Assembly (NCBI GenBank): GCA_030430385.1
Contig: JAUIFO010000002.1
Location: 310,001 to 374,000, forward strand
Length of the DNA stretch: 64,000 nucleotides
Direction of reading: 5' to 3'
Origin: Bacteroidia bacterium
GTDB taxonomy: Bacteria > Bacteroidota > Bacteroidia > Flavobacteriales > Flavobacteriaceae
Part shown: piece after piece, positions 9,264 to 18,421 of the stretch
Position numbering within the stretch: the first letter of the stretch is position 1
Layout of the letters: each line of letters begins with the position of its first letter
Notes under the pieces: generated by a model
Seen by the model: the letters and a program-made list of their open reading frames with translations, nothing else
Database searches by the model: none
What the model was told of the DNA's origin: nothing
Program-made: the position numbers and the translations under genes

Positions 9264-12200
9264 TCAATAATTAAGATAGACCCAACCAACCATTGGTTTT
9301 ATACCTTCAGCGATTTCAAGGCTATAAAAATACGTGCCTACAGGTAGCAAAGCATTGCTCTCTGGGAAACCTCTATTAGCTCTTCCGTCCCAATTATTTA
9401 AATAATTTTCAGCTTCATAAATTAAGGTACCATAACGGTTGTAGATTTTTAAGGAATTTTCAGGATATAACTCCAAACACGGAATAAAAAACACATCGTT
9501 AAAGCCATCGTTATTAGGAGAAATACCTTCATAAACGGTTAAACAATTATCCACTTCTACTTCTGAAGAATCCTGATTATTTGTATCATCTCTGTCGACT
9601 TCATTCACAGCACTTAGGAAGACCGTATTTATTAAGTCTTCGGAAGAGATCACGCGAACCAATAACGTTAGTGTTTCAGATTGATTAGGATCTAGACTTG
9701 GAAGCGCCCAAATCCCAGAAGATTCATCGTAAACACCAAAGCTCGTGTCGTGCGAGAGGTATTCGAAGCCGTTCGGGAGATTTTCAAAAAGTTCAACTCC
9801 TGTTGCAGGCGTTGTTCCAATATTAGTCGCTGTAATGGTAAATGTCACCTCGTCAAAGAGAGAAACTAAAGTTTCAGAGGCTGTTTTTAGAACTTCAATA
9901 TCAACATTTGTAGTGTCTTCAACAACGGTTAATGTCGCTTCTACTTGAGTCGTGTCAATATTGCTTTGATCGCTAAAATCTAAATCATTATTCAAATAAC
10001 TTCCGTAAATATCTGAAGTTACTTGAACTGAAAACGTACAACTTTCAACACCTTCAGGAAATGTAAGGTCACTAACACCAACAAAATGATCACCAACAGT
10101 TCCATTAAAAGTAGCTGTGCAACCATTTGCATTTACCCAGTTTGGAACAGAAGCCAATCGAACTTCTGGACCTAAATTATCAGTAAAGGCAATATCAGTT
10201 TGCGCAGGATTTGTTGCTAAATTGGTAATGGTAAACGTGAGTGTACTTTCAAACCCAGCAAAAATGGTTTCAGGATTATAGGATTTGCTTAATGTAGGTG
10301 ATATCACTTGCGTATTACTAATAGAAATATTGGTTTCTGGTGTGATTTCTTCGTTGTTAATTGCACTAGGATATACTTCAGCAGTGTTATTAAACACACC
10401 TCCATAATTTGGTGCAATTACAGGAATGAGAATTCTAATTGTCGAGCCAGCTTCCATAAGAGGAATGGTTCCTGAAATGGTTGAACCACTAACATTAAAT
10501 GATGGAATGCAAGTTGCTGTTCCGTTTTCTAACTGACAAGTTGGTGTGCCAACAATTGTAAATGCTGGGTTTATAATGTTAGTAAATGTTGCATCAACAG
10601 CAGTAGAACTTGTATTGCTATTGGTAATATCTACAATCCAATTAAACGTGTTGTTCACAGGAACGATTGAAGCCGACGGAAAGGTTTGAATGATGAGGTC
10701 TACACAAGGCGTAAAATATGTAGTGACAGAAAAACCATTATTGACAATATTTGTTTCGGGAGTTCCTCCATAGGCAAATACATTTACATTATTCGTTGCA
10801 GGAATAGGTTCATTGTCACAGTCTGGAACCCAAGAATGTACGGTTCTAAACGTAACAGATGATCCAGCTGGCATGAACCAGTTATCATCTTGTGTGATTT
10901 CCCAAAAGATTGGATCACCGGAACTTTGATCAATAGGAAGGTCTATATTTTGAATTGCGATAGAGCCACAAGCAACACCTCCTGTTGTTGAAATACACTC
11001 TACACTTCGTAAAATTCCTGTAACATTGATATCACTTGAACTCACATAGAGGTCAATCAATCTCATAAAAGTATCTTCATCACTAATATTACTTACAGTA
11101 ATTTCATAAGTCACATCTCCCCAGGCCATTGGGTTTTCAGAAGAACTCCCTTCAGGTAATACTGGTGCTATTTGTGATTTCGTCACCATAAGATCCGACA
11201 TAGGACATTGTCCAACAGGAATGAGGTTTATATAGTCATCATCAAAATTATTGCTGTAATCAATATCAATAACATCATCAGGAATAATATTAATTGCGCT
11301 TCTAATTTGACCTGTAGATAAGCTAGGGTTCGGACTACAATCGGGTTCTTCATAATTTAAAACGGTTTCGACAGTAATAGTGGCACCAGCAGGAAAATCA
11401 AAATTAGAAGTATTCCAGGAGTTTTCGCCTAAAACAAATGAAATATCATCACAATCTATTGGTCCAGTGGTACTCGTACAAGTCACGCTAATTAAATTCC
11501 ATCCACCAGCATTGGTCGTTAAATTCTGAAGGAAAAAACGAATAAACACATCAAAAGTCCCTAAATTATACACAGTTGTTTCTAAAACAACTACGTCACT
11601 CCAGTCGTTTATACCACCACTTGATGGCTGAATGATTTCTGTTTCGATAACAAGTTCTGTCAACAAGCACGCTTCAGGAATTAACAATAAGGTGTTTGTA
11701 ATATTAGATTCGTTAGGTGATAAATTTTCGTGGTTTAATTGAATTTCAACAACGCTCTCAACGTTTATCACATCAGGTGTTTCGGCGCAATCACCTTCAA
11801 GAAAAGCAACAACCACTTCAAAAGTTATAGTACCATCTATTGGAAATACAATTTCTTCGCCTACACTGAATACTTCAGAAGTTTCATTAAGACTAGTAAC
11901 TGTGGTTGGAAAGGTAATGTCGTCAGGGCAATCAACACCATTTGTGGTTGCTATGCATTCTAAAGACTGAATTTGAACGTCAGGCTCTCCATTTTCAACA
12001 GGGTTGCTTACCATATTCATTTCAAAACCATTGATTGGAAACGCAATAGCACTATGATTTGAAATCGTAAACTGATAAGTAACAGTGTCTCCCCAAGCAT
12101 TTATTGGAGTGCTTTCATTTGGCGATATTTGGTTGAGGTCGACCCTAAAGTCTATATCAACATCAATAACGTCAATAGAAATTATTGATTGGTTGTTTGT

Positions 12201-12647
12201 TGCGTCTAAATCTGTCGTACCATCTGGTGCAGTTACAGTAACATTTGTTGCAATACCACCAATACTAGTAGGTGCAATAAGCGTTACTTTTACTTCAATA
12301 CTCGAACTAGGCGGAAGCGATGTTAAGCGTCCAGATAAATTATTAGTTGTAGGATCAAGATAAAAATCGGTGACAATGTCTGCGCCTCCAGAAGCATTTT
12401 GGTATTCAAAACTTAGTACTTCAGCGGTCGCAGTAATTTCTTGTAAAAAAGTAGCGTCTTCTACAAGGTTTCCTGAGTTTAAGAATGTCAAAACATACTG
12501 AAATTCTTGGTAAATATGCACTTGAGAAACCTCAACATCACTTGTGTTTTGTGCTTCAACCAAAACAGCTAAGTCTGTTGTTTGAGCCATTACTTGAGAT
12601 AAAGAAAGGCATAGAAATAAACAAAGACCTAGTAATTTCTTTAGCAT
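9264..12647 (-). CDS. Giant DUF11-repeat exoprotein with T9SS type B (CHU_C) C-terminus
   Basis: 1127 residues. Signal peptide (MLKKLLGLCLFLCLSLSQVMAQ). A long series of Ig-like DUF11 domains follows, with repeats of 'YTVSNISD'-type strands, 'FTITNLATNPAQTDIAFTD' and 'FTITATNIGTTPATGVELF'. The last 95 residues form the gliding-motility-associated type B sorting domain ('SPNNDGFNDVFFIP', 'IYNRYGTLIYEA', 'NWDGRANRG', 'PVGTYFYSLEI'). Paired Cys residues suggest disulfides outside the cytoplasm. It should be exported by T9SS and anchored on or released from the surface. Probably an adhesin or structural filament; no enzymatic motif seen. Transcribed alone. Confidence 0.9.
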   Translation of the reverse strand: MLKKLLGLCLFLCLSLSQVMAQTTDLAVLVEAQNTSDVEVSQVHIYQEFQYVLTFLNSGNLVEDATFLQEITATAEVLSFEYQNASGGADIVTDFYLDPTTNNLSGRLTSLPPSSSIEVKVTLIAPTSIGGIATNVTVTAPDGTTDLDATNNQSIISIDVIDVDIDFRVDLNQISPNESTPINAWGDTVTYQFTISNHSAIAFPINGFEMNMVSNPVENGEPDVQIQSLECIATTNGVDCPDDITFPTTVTSLNETSEVFSVGEEIVFPIDGTITFEVVVAFLEGDCAETPDVINVESVVEIQLNHENLSPNESNITNTLLLIPEACLLTELVIETEIIQPSSGGINDWSDVVVLETTVYNLGTFDVFIRFFLQNLTTNAGGWNLISVTCTSTTGPIDCDDISFVLGENSWNTSNFDFPAGATITVETVLNYEEPDCSPNPSLSTGQIRSAINIIPDDVIDIDYSNNFDDDYINLIPVGQCPMSDLMVTKSQIAPVLPEGSSSENPMAWGDVTYEITVSNISDEDTFMRLIDLYVSSSDINVTGILRSVECISTTGGVACGSIAIQNIDLPIDQSSGDPIFWEITQDDNWFMPAGSSVTFRTVHSWVPDCDNEPIPATNNVNVFAYGGTPETNIVNNGFSVTTYFTPCVDLIIQTFPSASIVPVNNTFNWIVDITNSNTSSTAVDATFTNIINPAFTIVGTPTCQLENGTATCIPSFNVSGSTISGTIPLMEAGSTIRILIPVIAPNYGGVFNNTAEVYPSAINNEEITPETNISISNTQVISPTLSKSYNPETIFAGFESTLTFTITNLATNPAQTDIAFTDNLGPEVRLASVPNWVNANGCTATFNGTVGDHFVGVSDLTFPEGVESCTFSVQVTSDIYGSYLNNDLDFSDQSNIDTTQVEATLTVVEDTTNVDIEVLKTASETLVSLFDEVTFTITATNIGTTPATGVELFENLPNGFEYLSHDTSFGVYDESSGIWALPSLDPNQSETLTLLVRVISSEDLINTVFLSAVNEVDRDDTNNQDSSEVEVDNCLTVYEGISPNNDGFNDVFFIPCLELYPENSLKIYNRYGTLIYEAENYLNNWDGRANRGFPESNALLPVGTYFYSLEIAEGIKPMVGWVYLNY

Positions 12648-12710
12648 ATTTATTTTTTTGTTAAGATACTAATTTGTGTTATAGGTTGCGTTAATATTGA
12701 CTAAAGATTG

Positions 12711-12718
12711 TAAATTTG
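12711..12718 (+). promoter_or_regulatory. Putative -7 element for rsmI
   Basis: TAAATTTG matches TANNTTTG, 19 bp before the rsmI ATG. A TTG at 12686-12688 lies 22 bp upstream of it. The spacing predicts a leader of only about 12 nt. Confidence 0.5.
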
Positions 12719-12737
12719 AAAAGAATCTAGATCATAT

Positions 12738-13409
12738 ATGAGTAAGCTTTTTCTTGTACCAACACCAATTGGGAATCTAAAAGATATGACCTTTAGAGCT
12801 ATTGAAGTTTTAAAGGAAGTTGATCTTATTCTTGCTGAAGACACACGAACTTCAGGAAAACTTTTAAAGCATTTTGATATTACCACACCAATGCAAAGCC
12901 ATCATATGCATAACGAACATAGAATGGTAGAGTCTTTGGTCAATAAACTTAAAAGCGGAATGTCTGTAGCGTTAATAAGTGATGCAGGCACACCAGCGAT
13001 TTCTGATCCTGGGTTTTTATTAACGAGAGCTTGTGTCGAAAATAATATTGATGTGGAGTGTTTACCTGGCGCAACGGCTTTTGTGCCAGCACTCGTAAAT
13101 TCAGGTTTATCTAATGATAAATTTGTGTTTGAAGGCTTTCTCCCTGTTAAGAAGGGACGACAAACACGCTTAAAACTTCTTGCGGAAGAACCTCGTACGA
13201 TGGTGTTTTATGAAAGTCCGCACAAACTTATCAAGACACTTTCTAATTTTTGTGAGTATTTTGGCGAAGACCGAAAGGTTTCCGTTTCAAGAGAATTGAC
13301 TAAGCTCTATGAGGAAACAATTAGAGGAACAGCTAAAGCAGTTTTAGAGCATTATACCAATAAGCCACCTAAGGGTGAAATTGTGATTATTGTAGACGGT
13401 AAAAACTAA
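12738..13409 (+). CDS. rsmI: 16S rRNA (cytidine1402-2'-O)-methyltransferase RsmI
   Basis: SAM-dependent 2'-O-methylation of C1402 in the ribosomal P site. 223 residues. This is the tetrapyrrole-methylase fold: N-terminal 'LVPTPIGNLKDMTFRA', 'LILAEDTRTSGKLL', the SAM-binding 'LISDAGTPAISDPG', and 'PKGEIVIIV' near the end. It is shorter than the E. coli enzyme because the C-terminal extension is missing, as is usual in this phylum. Transcribed away from the DUF11 gene. A dispersed-repeat region follows its stop. Confidence 0.95.
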   Translation: MSKLFLVPTPIGNLKDMTFRAIEVLKEVDLILAEDTRTSGKLLKHFDITTPMQSHHMHNEHRMVESLVNKLKSGMSVALISDAGTPAISDPGFLLTRACVENNIDVECLPGATAFVPALVNSGLSNDKFVFEGFLPVKKGRQTRLKLLAEEPRTMVFYESPHKLIKTLSNFCEYFGEDRKVSVSRELTKLYEETIRGTAKAVLEHYTNKPPKGEIVIIVDGKN

Positions 13410-13423
13410 CTTATAATAAAGCG

Positions 13424-13486
13424 TCATTCTGAATTTAGTTTAGAATCTCATTCTTCTCTAGTGAGAAACTGAAACAAGTTCAGTTT
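13424..13486. repeat. Dispersed-repeat-like region with two hairpins (GTCATTCTGAA type)
   Basis: Two adjacent imperfect hairpins lie between rsmI and the UDG gene. The first is ATTCTGAA/TTTAGAAT at 13426-13446. The second is AAACTGAA/TTCAGTTT with loop ACAAG at 13466-13486. The string GTCATTCTGAA recurs at 44558, and a diverged reverse copy appears at about 14091-14108. Neither hairpin has a T run, so these are repeats rather than terminators. No reading frame is seen. Confidence 0.5.
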
Positions 13487-13512
13487 GATGAACGATAAGA
13501 TTATGTGTTAAT

Positions 13513-14085
13513 ATGCAAGACTTACTTCACGATATAAGACAATGCAAAATTTGTGAAGCGCATTTACAATTGGGACCAAGACCTGTTGCAACAGGTCATC
13601 CTGAATCTAAAATTGTGATTATAGGTCAGGCTCCAGGAACTAAAGTGCATCAGTCTGGAATTCCTTGGGATGATGCTTCAGGAAAGCAGCTACGACGCTG
13701 GTTAGGCGTGTCTACTGAAGAATTTTATGACGAAACTAAGTTTGCCATTATACCAATGGGATTTTGCTATCCAGGAAAGGGAAAAAGTGGCGACTTACCA
13801 CCACGAAAAGAATGTGCACCACAATGGCACCAAGCTTTATTTGATGAAATGAAACATGTAAAGCTTGTGATTTTAATTGGGATGTACGCACAGAACTATT
13901 ATTTAAAGAACAAAGCGCAACGTACTTTAACAGAAACAGTATCACATTACAAAGATTATTTGCCTAAGTATTTCGTGCTACCACATCCTAGTCCGAGAAA
14001 CCGATTTTGGCTCACAAAGAATCCTTGGTATGAGGAGGAGGTTTTGCCTAAGTTAGCTAGCGAGGTTGAAAAGATTTTGTTTTGA
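13513..14085 (+). CDS. Uracil-DNA glycosylase family protein
   Basis: 190 residues. It has the UDG-superfamily motif A 'GQAPGTKVHQSGIPWDD' near residue 37 and the C-terminal motif 'LPHPSPRN' near 157. 'CKICEAHLQLGPRPV' at the start has only two closely spaced Cys. There is no complete 4-Cys [4Fe-4S] set like that of family 4 enzymes, although Cys are also present at 'GFCYPG' and 'RKECAP'. Predicted to excise uracil or a related base, or to be a diverged member with another substrate. Cytosolic. Single gene, convergent with the carboxymuconolactone-decarboxylase-like gene. Confidence 0.85.
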   Translation: MQDLLHDIRQCKICEAHLQLGPRPVATGHPESKIVIIGQAPGTKVHQSGIPWDDASGKQLRRWLGVSTEEFYDETKFAIIPMGFCYPGKGKSGDLPPRKECAPQWHQALFDEMKHVKLVILIGMYAQNYYLKNKAQRTLTETVSHYKDYLPKYFVLPHPSPRNRFWLTKNPWYEEEVLPKLASEVEKILF

Positions 14086-14118
14086 ATTGTCTTCAGAATG
14101 ATGAGAACGTTCAAAAAT

Positions 14119-14721
14119 CTAATACTGTGAACCATCATGTTTTCCAACTTCAAAACCATGTTTGGCTAAATATTGGTTGCCACTTTCAATAGCACCTGAT
14201 TCCATAGTTGTTCCCATTGAATCATTCCATCGATTCAAATACCCAAATAAAGAAATAACACCAAGCATTTCTACAATTTCACCTTCATCCCAATGTTGGT
14301 ATAAACGGTCTTTAATTTCAGCATTAACTTGATTAGGAACTTGACTCGCAGCCAAACTAAAATCGAGCGCAGCACGTTCGGCTTCAGAAAATGCAGGATG
14401 TGTTCTGTAATCCCAAATATGGTCAAGTTGTTCCTGTTCAGCACCATAACGTTCTGCCGCTCTAATAGCATGTGCCTGACAATAACGGCATCCAGTTGAA
14501 TTACTACTTACCCAAGCAATCATACGTTTTAAAGCCGAAGTCACACGACCTTCATTAGCCATAACAGCCTTATTTAAATTAATAAACGCTTTACTTATAG
14601 CAGGACGACGCTGCATGGTTAATACAGAATTCGGACAAAATCCAAGGGTTTCATTAAAGAATTCTGCCAATTCTTTAGTTTCTAAATCATGCTCTGGAGA
14701 TAAAGGTGTGACTAATGCCAT
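14119..14721 (-). CDS. Carboxymuconolactone decarboxylase/AhpD-like protein
   Basis: 200 residues from the chosen start (MALVTPLSPEH). An all-helical CMD/AhpD fold with the redox motif 'GCRYCQAHAIRAA' (CxxC followed by His), as in peroxidase-associated AhpD-like proteins. An ATG 14 codons upstream (at 14763) is open but would translate through the region holding the divergent osmC promoter. Homologous proteins also tend to begin near MALV, so I prefer 14721. It is divergent from the OsmC gene, another thiol/peroxide protein, suggesting a shared oxidative-stress role. That role is inferred from context. Confidence 0.85.
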   Translation of the reverse strand: MALVTPLSPEHDLETKELAEFFNETLGFCPNSVLTMQRRPAISKAFINLNKAVMANEGRVTSALKRMIAWVSSNSTGCRYCQAHAIRAAERYGAEQEQLDHIWDYRTHPAFSEAERAALDFSLAASQVPNQVNAEIKDRLYQHWDEGEIVEMLGVISLFGYLNRWNDSMGTTMESGAIESGNQYLAKHGFEVGKHDGSQY

Positions 14722-14739
14722 TTGTTTGTTTTTTAGTAG

Positions 14740-14747
14740 TATTTTTG
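14740..14747 (+). promoter_or_regulatory. Putative -7 element for osmC
   Basis: TATTTTTG matches TANNTTTG, 31 bp before the OsmC start, in the 56-bp divergent gap. TTG at 14722-14724 is 15 bp upstream, shorter than the usual 17-23. Confidence 0.45.
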
Positions 14748-14777
14748 AGTTAACAAGAAACAAAAAATTCTTTAGAT

Positions 14778-15200
14778 ATGTCTCATAAAGTAGTCACGCA
14801 TTGGAAAGGAAACTTACAATTTGATTCAGATAATCCTAGCGGAAAACTTGTTACTATGGATACCTCTCCAGAACATGGAGGTCATAACTCAGGGTTAAGT
14901 CCTAAAGCGATGATGTTATCTTCACTTGCTGGTTGTTCGGGATTAGATGTGGTGTCTATTTTGAAGAAAATGAAAGTACCGTTTTCTGATTTTAGAATTG
15001 ACACTTATGGCGAATTAACCGAAGAGCATCCTAAGTATTACCATACGGTTTCTGTTGAATATCATTTTTACGGTGACCAATTGGATGAGGTTAAGATAAA
15101 TAAAGCTGTAGGTTTATCTATTGAAAAATATTGTGGTGTTATGGAAATGTTTAGGCGTTTTTCTGAAGTAAAAACATCCATTCATTACCACAATATTTAG
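14778..15200 (+). CDS. OsmC family protein (peroxide-related)
   Basis: 140 residues. OsmC/YhfA fold with the two family cysteines in 'SSLAGCSGLDVVSIL' and 'IEKYCGVMEM'. These act as a thiol peroxidase pair reducing organic hydroperoxides in characterised members. The short length and the 'HWKGNLQFDSD' start are typical of the YhfA/OsmC-like branch rather than Ohr. Divergent from an AhpD-like gene. Cytosolic; the exact substrate cannot be read from sequence. Confidence 0.9.
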   Translation: MSHKVVTHWKGNLQFDSDNPSGKLVTMDTSPEHGGHNSGLSPKAMMLSSLAGCSGLDVVSILKKMKVPFSDFRIDTYGELTEEHPKYYHTVSVEYHFYGDQLDEVKINKAVGLSIEKYCGVMEMFRRFSEVKTSIHYHNI

Positions 15201-15317
15201 CGAAAATTTTCTATATTAGTGTATTCAAATAATTTATGTCATAATTGAACGTAGAACGGTGTTTTCAAATCACCCTCTACGTTCTAGATGACATTGCTAT
15301 TGATTTCAAGATATGTT

Positions 15318-17009
15318 ATGCGTTGGACTCTCAAACCCAAACCTAGCCTTAAAGAGGTTGAAGATTTACAGAATAGCCTTCAGGTAGATGCAACAGTTGC
15401 AACGCTTTTGGCGCAACGTGATATCAAAACTTACAATGAAGCGAAACAGTTTTTTAGACCAAGTCTAGACGATTTACACGATCCTTTTTTAATGAAGGAC
15501 ATGGAGGTTGCTGTACAAAGGATTGAAGTAGCTCTTGAGCAAAAAGAAAATATTTTAGTGTATGGTGATTATGATGTCGATGGAACAACTTCTGTAGCCT
15601 TACTGTCGTCTTATCTTAGAACTAAAACAGACCAAATTGCTACCTATATTCCAGATCGCTACGATGAAGGTTATGGTGTTTCTTATAAAGGAATTGATTT
15701 TGCTCACGACAATGATTTTACGTTGATCATTGCGTTGGATTGTGGCGTAAAGGCACTTGATAAAGTTGCCTATGCTTCAGAAAAAGGAATTGATTTTATC
15801 ATCTGTGATCATCATAGACCAGGACTTGAATTACCAAAGGCCATTGCAGTTTTAGATCCAAAGCGTGAGGACTGTGACTATCCTTATAAAGAACTTTGCG
15901 GCTGTGGTGTTGGGTTCAAACTCATACAAGCATTAGCTTCTAAAGAAGACCAAACCGTAGAAGATCTGATAGCTTATTTAGATTTGGTTGCTACTGCTAT
16001 AGGTGCTGATATCGTCCCAATAACAGGCGAAAATAGAGCCTTAGCTTATTTTGGACTTCAGGTCATTAACACGAATCCTAGACCAGGAATTAAAGCCCTT
16101 ATTTCTGGAGTCAATAAGGATGAATTAACCATAACTGATGTTGTATTTATTGTAGCTCCAAGAATTAATGCTGCTGGCAGAATGAAGCATGGTAATCATG
16201 CTGTGACCTTATTAAATGAAACCGATTTCAATTTAGCTACTGAATATGCTGTTGAGATAGATGCCTTCAATTCAGATAGGCGAGAAGCTGATAAGCGTAT
16301 TACTGAAGAAGCATTAGAGCAAATTAAAGACCATCAAGAAGAAGACCGATTGACTACTGTTGTGTATCATCAAGATTGGCATAAAGGCGTTATTGGTATT
16401 GTTGCTTCAAGGTTAACAGAAACCTATTACAGACCCACTTTAGTGTTTACTAAAAGTGGAGATGTGTTGGCTGCTTCTGCTAGATCTGTAAGTGGTTTTG
16501 ATGTATACAATGCACTTGAGGCATGTAGTGAATATATTGAACAATTTGGCGGTCATAAGTATGCCGCAGGTTTAACCTTAAAGGAAGATGACTATGAAGC
16601 ATTTAAGCAGGCATTTGAGGATGAGGTTGCTAAAACGATTGACAGAAATTTATTAACACCTGAGATCAAAATAGATGCTAAAATTCAATTGCATGAAGTC
16701 ACACCTAAATTTTATAGAATTTTACGTCAGTTTGCACCATTTGGACCAGGAAATATGACGCCAGTGTTTATGACAGAGAATCTTAAAGATACTGGTTATG
16801 GTAAATGTGTTGGTGAAGACGATAAACATTTAAGAGTTACGGTTGTTCAAGGATCATATCGTATTAATGGTATAGGTTTTAATTTAGGATCAAAGCTGCC
16901 AATTCTTAAAGGGAATCAGCTTTTCAGCGCTGTGTACTCTGTTGATGAAAACCATTGGAATGGAAACACCTCTCTGCAATTAAAGTTGAGAGATATTAAA
17001 GCTCAATAG
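15318..17009 (+). CDS. recJ: Single-stranded-DNA-specific exonuclease RecJ
   Basis: 5'-3' ssDNA exonuclease of recombination and mismatch repair, Mn-dependent. I start at the ATG giving MRWTLKPKP, as in homologues. An ATG ten codons earlier at 15288 is possible but adds a non-conserved stretch. From the chosen start there are 563 residues. DHH-phosphoesterase motifs: DYDVDG (84-89), 'IALDCG', and DHH at 164-166 in 'IICDHHRPG'. The DHHA1 motif 'QFGGHKYAAG' and the C-terminal OB-fold ('FAPFGPGNMTP') complete the set. Same strand as OsmC and the MFS gene, but separated by 61-117 bp gaps. Confidence 0.96.
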   Translation: MRWTLKPKPSLKEVEDLQNSLQVDATVATLLAQRDIKTYNEAKQFFRPSLDDLHDPFLMKDMEVAVQRIEVALEQKENILVYGDYDVDGTTSVALLSSYLRTKTDQIATYIPDRYDEGYGVSYKGIDFAHDNDFTLIIALDCGVKALDKVAYASEKGIDFIICDHHRPGLELPKAIAVLDPKREDCDYPYKELCGCGVGFKLIQALASKEDQTVEDLIAYLDLVATAIGADIVPITGENRALAYFGLQVINTNPRPGIKALISGVNKDELTITDVVFIVAPRINAAGRMKHGNHAVTLLNETDFNLATEYAVEIDAFNSDRREADKRITEEALEQIKDHQEEDRLTTVVYHQDWHKGVIGIVASRLTETYYRPTLVFTKSGDVLAASARSVSGFDVYNALEACSEYIEQFGGHKYAAGLTLKEDDYEAFKQAFEDEVAKTIDRNLLTPEIKIDAKIQLHEVTPKFYRILRQFAPFGPGNMTPVFMTENLKDTGYGKCVGEDDKHLRVTVVQGSYRINGIGFNLGSKLPILKGNQLFSAVYSVDENHWNGNTSLQLKLRDIKAQ

Positions 17010-17045
17010 CTTAACCAATCCCTTCACTAGCTATTACATTTTAGC

Positions 17046-17053
17046 TACCTTTG
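17046..17053 (+). promoter_or_regulatory. Putative -7 element for the MFS gene
   Basis: TACCTTTG matches TANNTTTG, 18 bp before the TTG start at 17071. It supports that unusual start codon and predicts a very short leader. Confidence 0.5.
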
Positions 17054-17070
17054 ACCTTCAAATTTATCTA

Positions 17071-18354
17071 TTGGCAAAACAAGATCCATACGCAGCACTT
17101 CGTTATAGAGAATTCAATATTTTTATATTAGTTCGCTTTGCTTTGGTTTTTGCTTGGTCTATGCAGTTTGTGATTATTGAATGGCAAGTGTATGCGCTAA
17201 CTAAAGACCCTTTATATATAGGAATAATCGGACTTATGGAAATTATTCCTGCATTGAGTATGGCGCTTTTTGCTGGACACATTGTTGACCAGCGTGAGAA
17301 GCGAAATTTGCTAGCAACTTGTATTGCTTTGTTTTCAATCATAAGTTTTGGACTCTTTTGGATAACGTCACCTCAGATTTTTAACTCTTGGTCTACTAAA
17401 ACGCTTCTGTATTCTATATATGCCTTAGTGTTTTTTGGAGGGTTGTTACGGTCGTTTTTCGGGCCTACTATTTTTTCATTAGTTGCACTTATCGTTCCAA
17501 AAAAAATCTATCCTAATGCTGCTACTTGGAATAGTTCAACTTGGCAAATGGCTCGTGTGTTGGGGGTTACTTTTGCCGGGTTTTCAATAAGTTGGTTAGG
17601 TGTAGATGACCAAACAGGAGTGCATTGGTCGTTGTGTATTGTATTTGCCTTAGTCATGTTATCCTTGGTGATGTTGTATCGCATCAAACGTAAACCAATT
17701 TTAAATCCCAACATTGGAGAACCGATGCTACAAAGTTTGAAGGAAGGGGTTTCGTTCGTTTTTAAAACGAAAGCGATTCTTGGTGCTTTGACTTTAGATA
17801 TGATTTCGGTGTTGTTTGGTGGTGCTATTGCATTGGCTGCTGTTTTTGCTACTGATATTCTAGAGGTAGGCTCAGAGGGCTTCGGAGTTTTGGTTGCTGC
17901 TCCTAATGTTGGATCGTTTTTAACCATGTTAGTGACTGCATATATTCCAATAGTTAGAAAGGCAGGACTAAAATTATTAGTGGCTGTTTTCGGGTTTGGA
18001 TTGAGTATTATCGCTTTTGGCTTGTCTTCAATATTTTGGGTTTCTGTTGCGGCTTTATTCTTAAGTGGTGTGTTTGATGGTGTCTCAATGGTGATTCGTC
18101 AAACCATTCTTCAGTTGAAAACACCAGATCATATGAGAGGTCGAGTGTCTTCAGTAAATTCGATGTTTGTTGGGTCTTCTAATGAATTAGGAGCTTTTGA
18201 AAGTGGATTGACTGCTAAATTAATGGGAACTGTTCGCGCTGTTGTTTTTGGTGGAACGATGACTTTGATCACAGTTGTCACTACAGCCTTGGTGTCGCCT
18301 TCATTTAGAAAATTAGATCTAACTGAAGATATGGAAAACCACGAAAACGATTAA
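17071..18354 (+). CDS. MFS transporter (TTG start)
   Basis: 427 residues with about 11-12 hydrophobic segments. It resembles the EntS/MFS_3 exporter branch ('AGHIVDQREKRNLLATC' is the A-like loop after TM2; 'RGRVSSVNSMFVGSSNELGAFESG' is typical of this branch). Inner membrane; substrate unknown. The start is TTG (protein MAKQDPYAALRYREF). The next in-frame ATG falls inside TM1, and a TANNTTTG element sits just upstream, so TTG is preferred. Convergent with lpxH, with a small inverted repeat between them. Confidence 0.9.
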   Translation: MAKQDPYAALRYREFNIFILVRFALVFAWSMQFVIIEWQVYALTKDPLYIGIIGLMEIIPALSMALFAGHIVDQREKRNLLATCIALFSIISFGLFWITSPQIFNSWSTKTLLYSIYALVFFGGLLRSFFGPTIFSLVALIVPKKIYPNAATWNSSTWQMARVLGVTFAGFSISWLGVDDQTGVHWSLCIVFALVMLSLVMLYRIKRKPILNPNIGEPMLQSLKEGVSFVFKTKAILGALTLDMISVLFGGAIALAAVFATDILEVGSEGFGVLVAAPNVGSFLTMLVTAYIPIVRKAGLKLLVAVFGFGLSIIAFGLSSIFWVSVAALFLSGVFDGVSMVIRQTILQLKTPDHMRGRVSSVNSMFVGSSNELGAFESGLTAKLMGTVRAVVFGGTMTLITVVTTALVSPSFRKLDLTEDMENHEND

Positions 18355-18371
18355 GAGATTAAAAACCAATA

Positions 18372-18397
18372 GCACTGAAACTTGTGTTGTTTCGAGT
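18372..18397. repeat. Small inverted repeat between convergent MFS and lpxH genes
   Basis: The arms CACTGAAAC and GTTTC(g)AGTG pair around a TTGTGTT loop with one bulged G. There is no T run. It could aid bidirectional termination or be a degenerate repeat. Confidence 0.35.
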
Positions 18398-18421
18398 GGA
18401 ATATAATGGAGAGATGAATCG

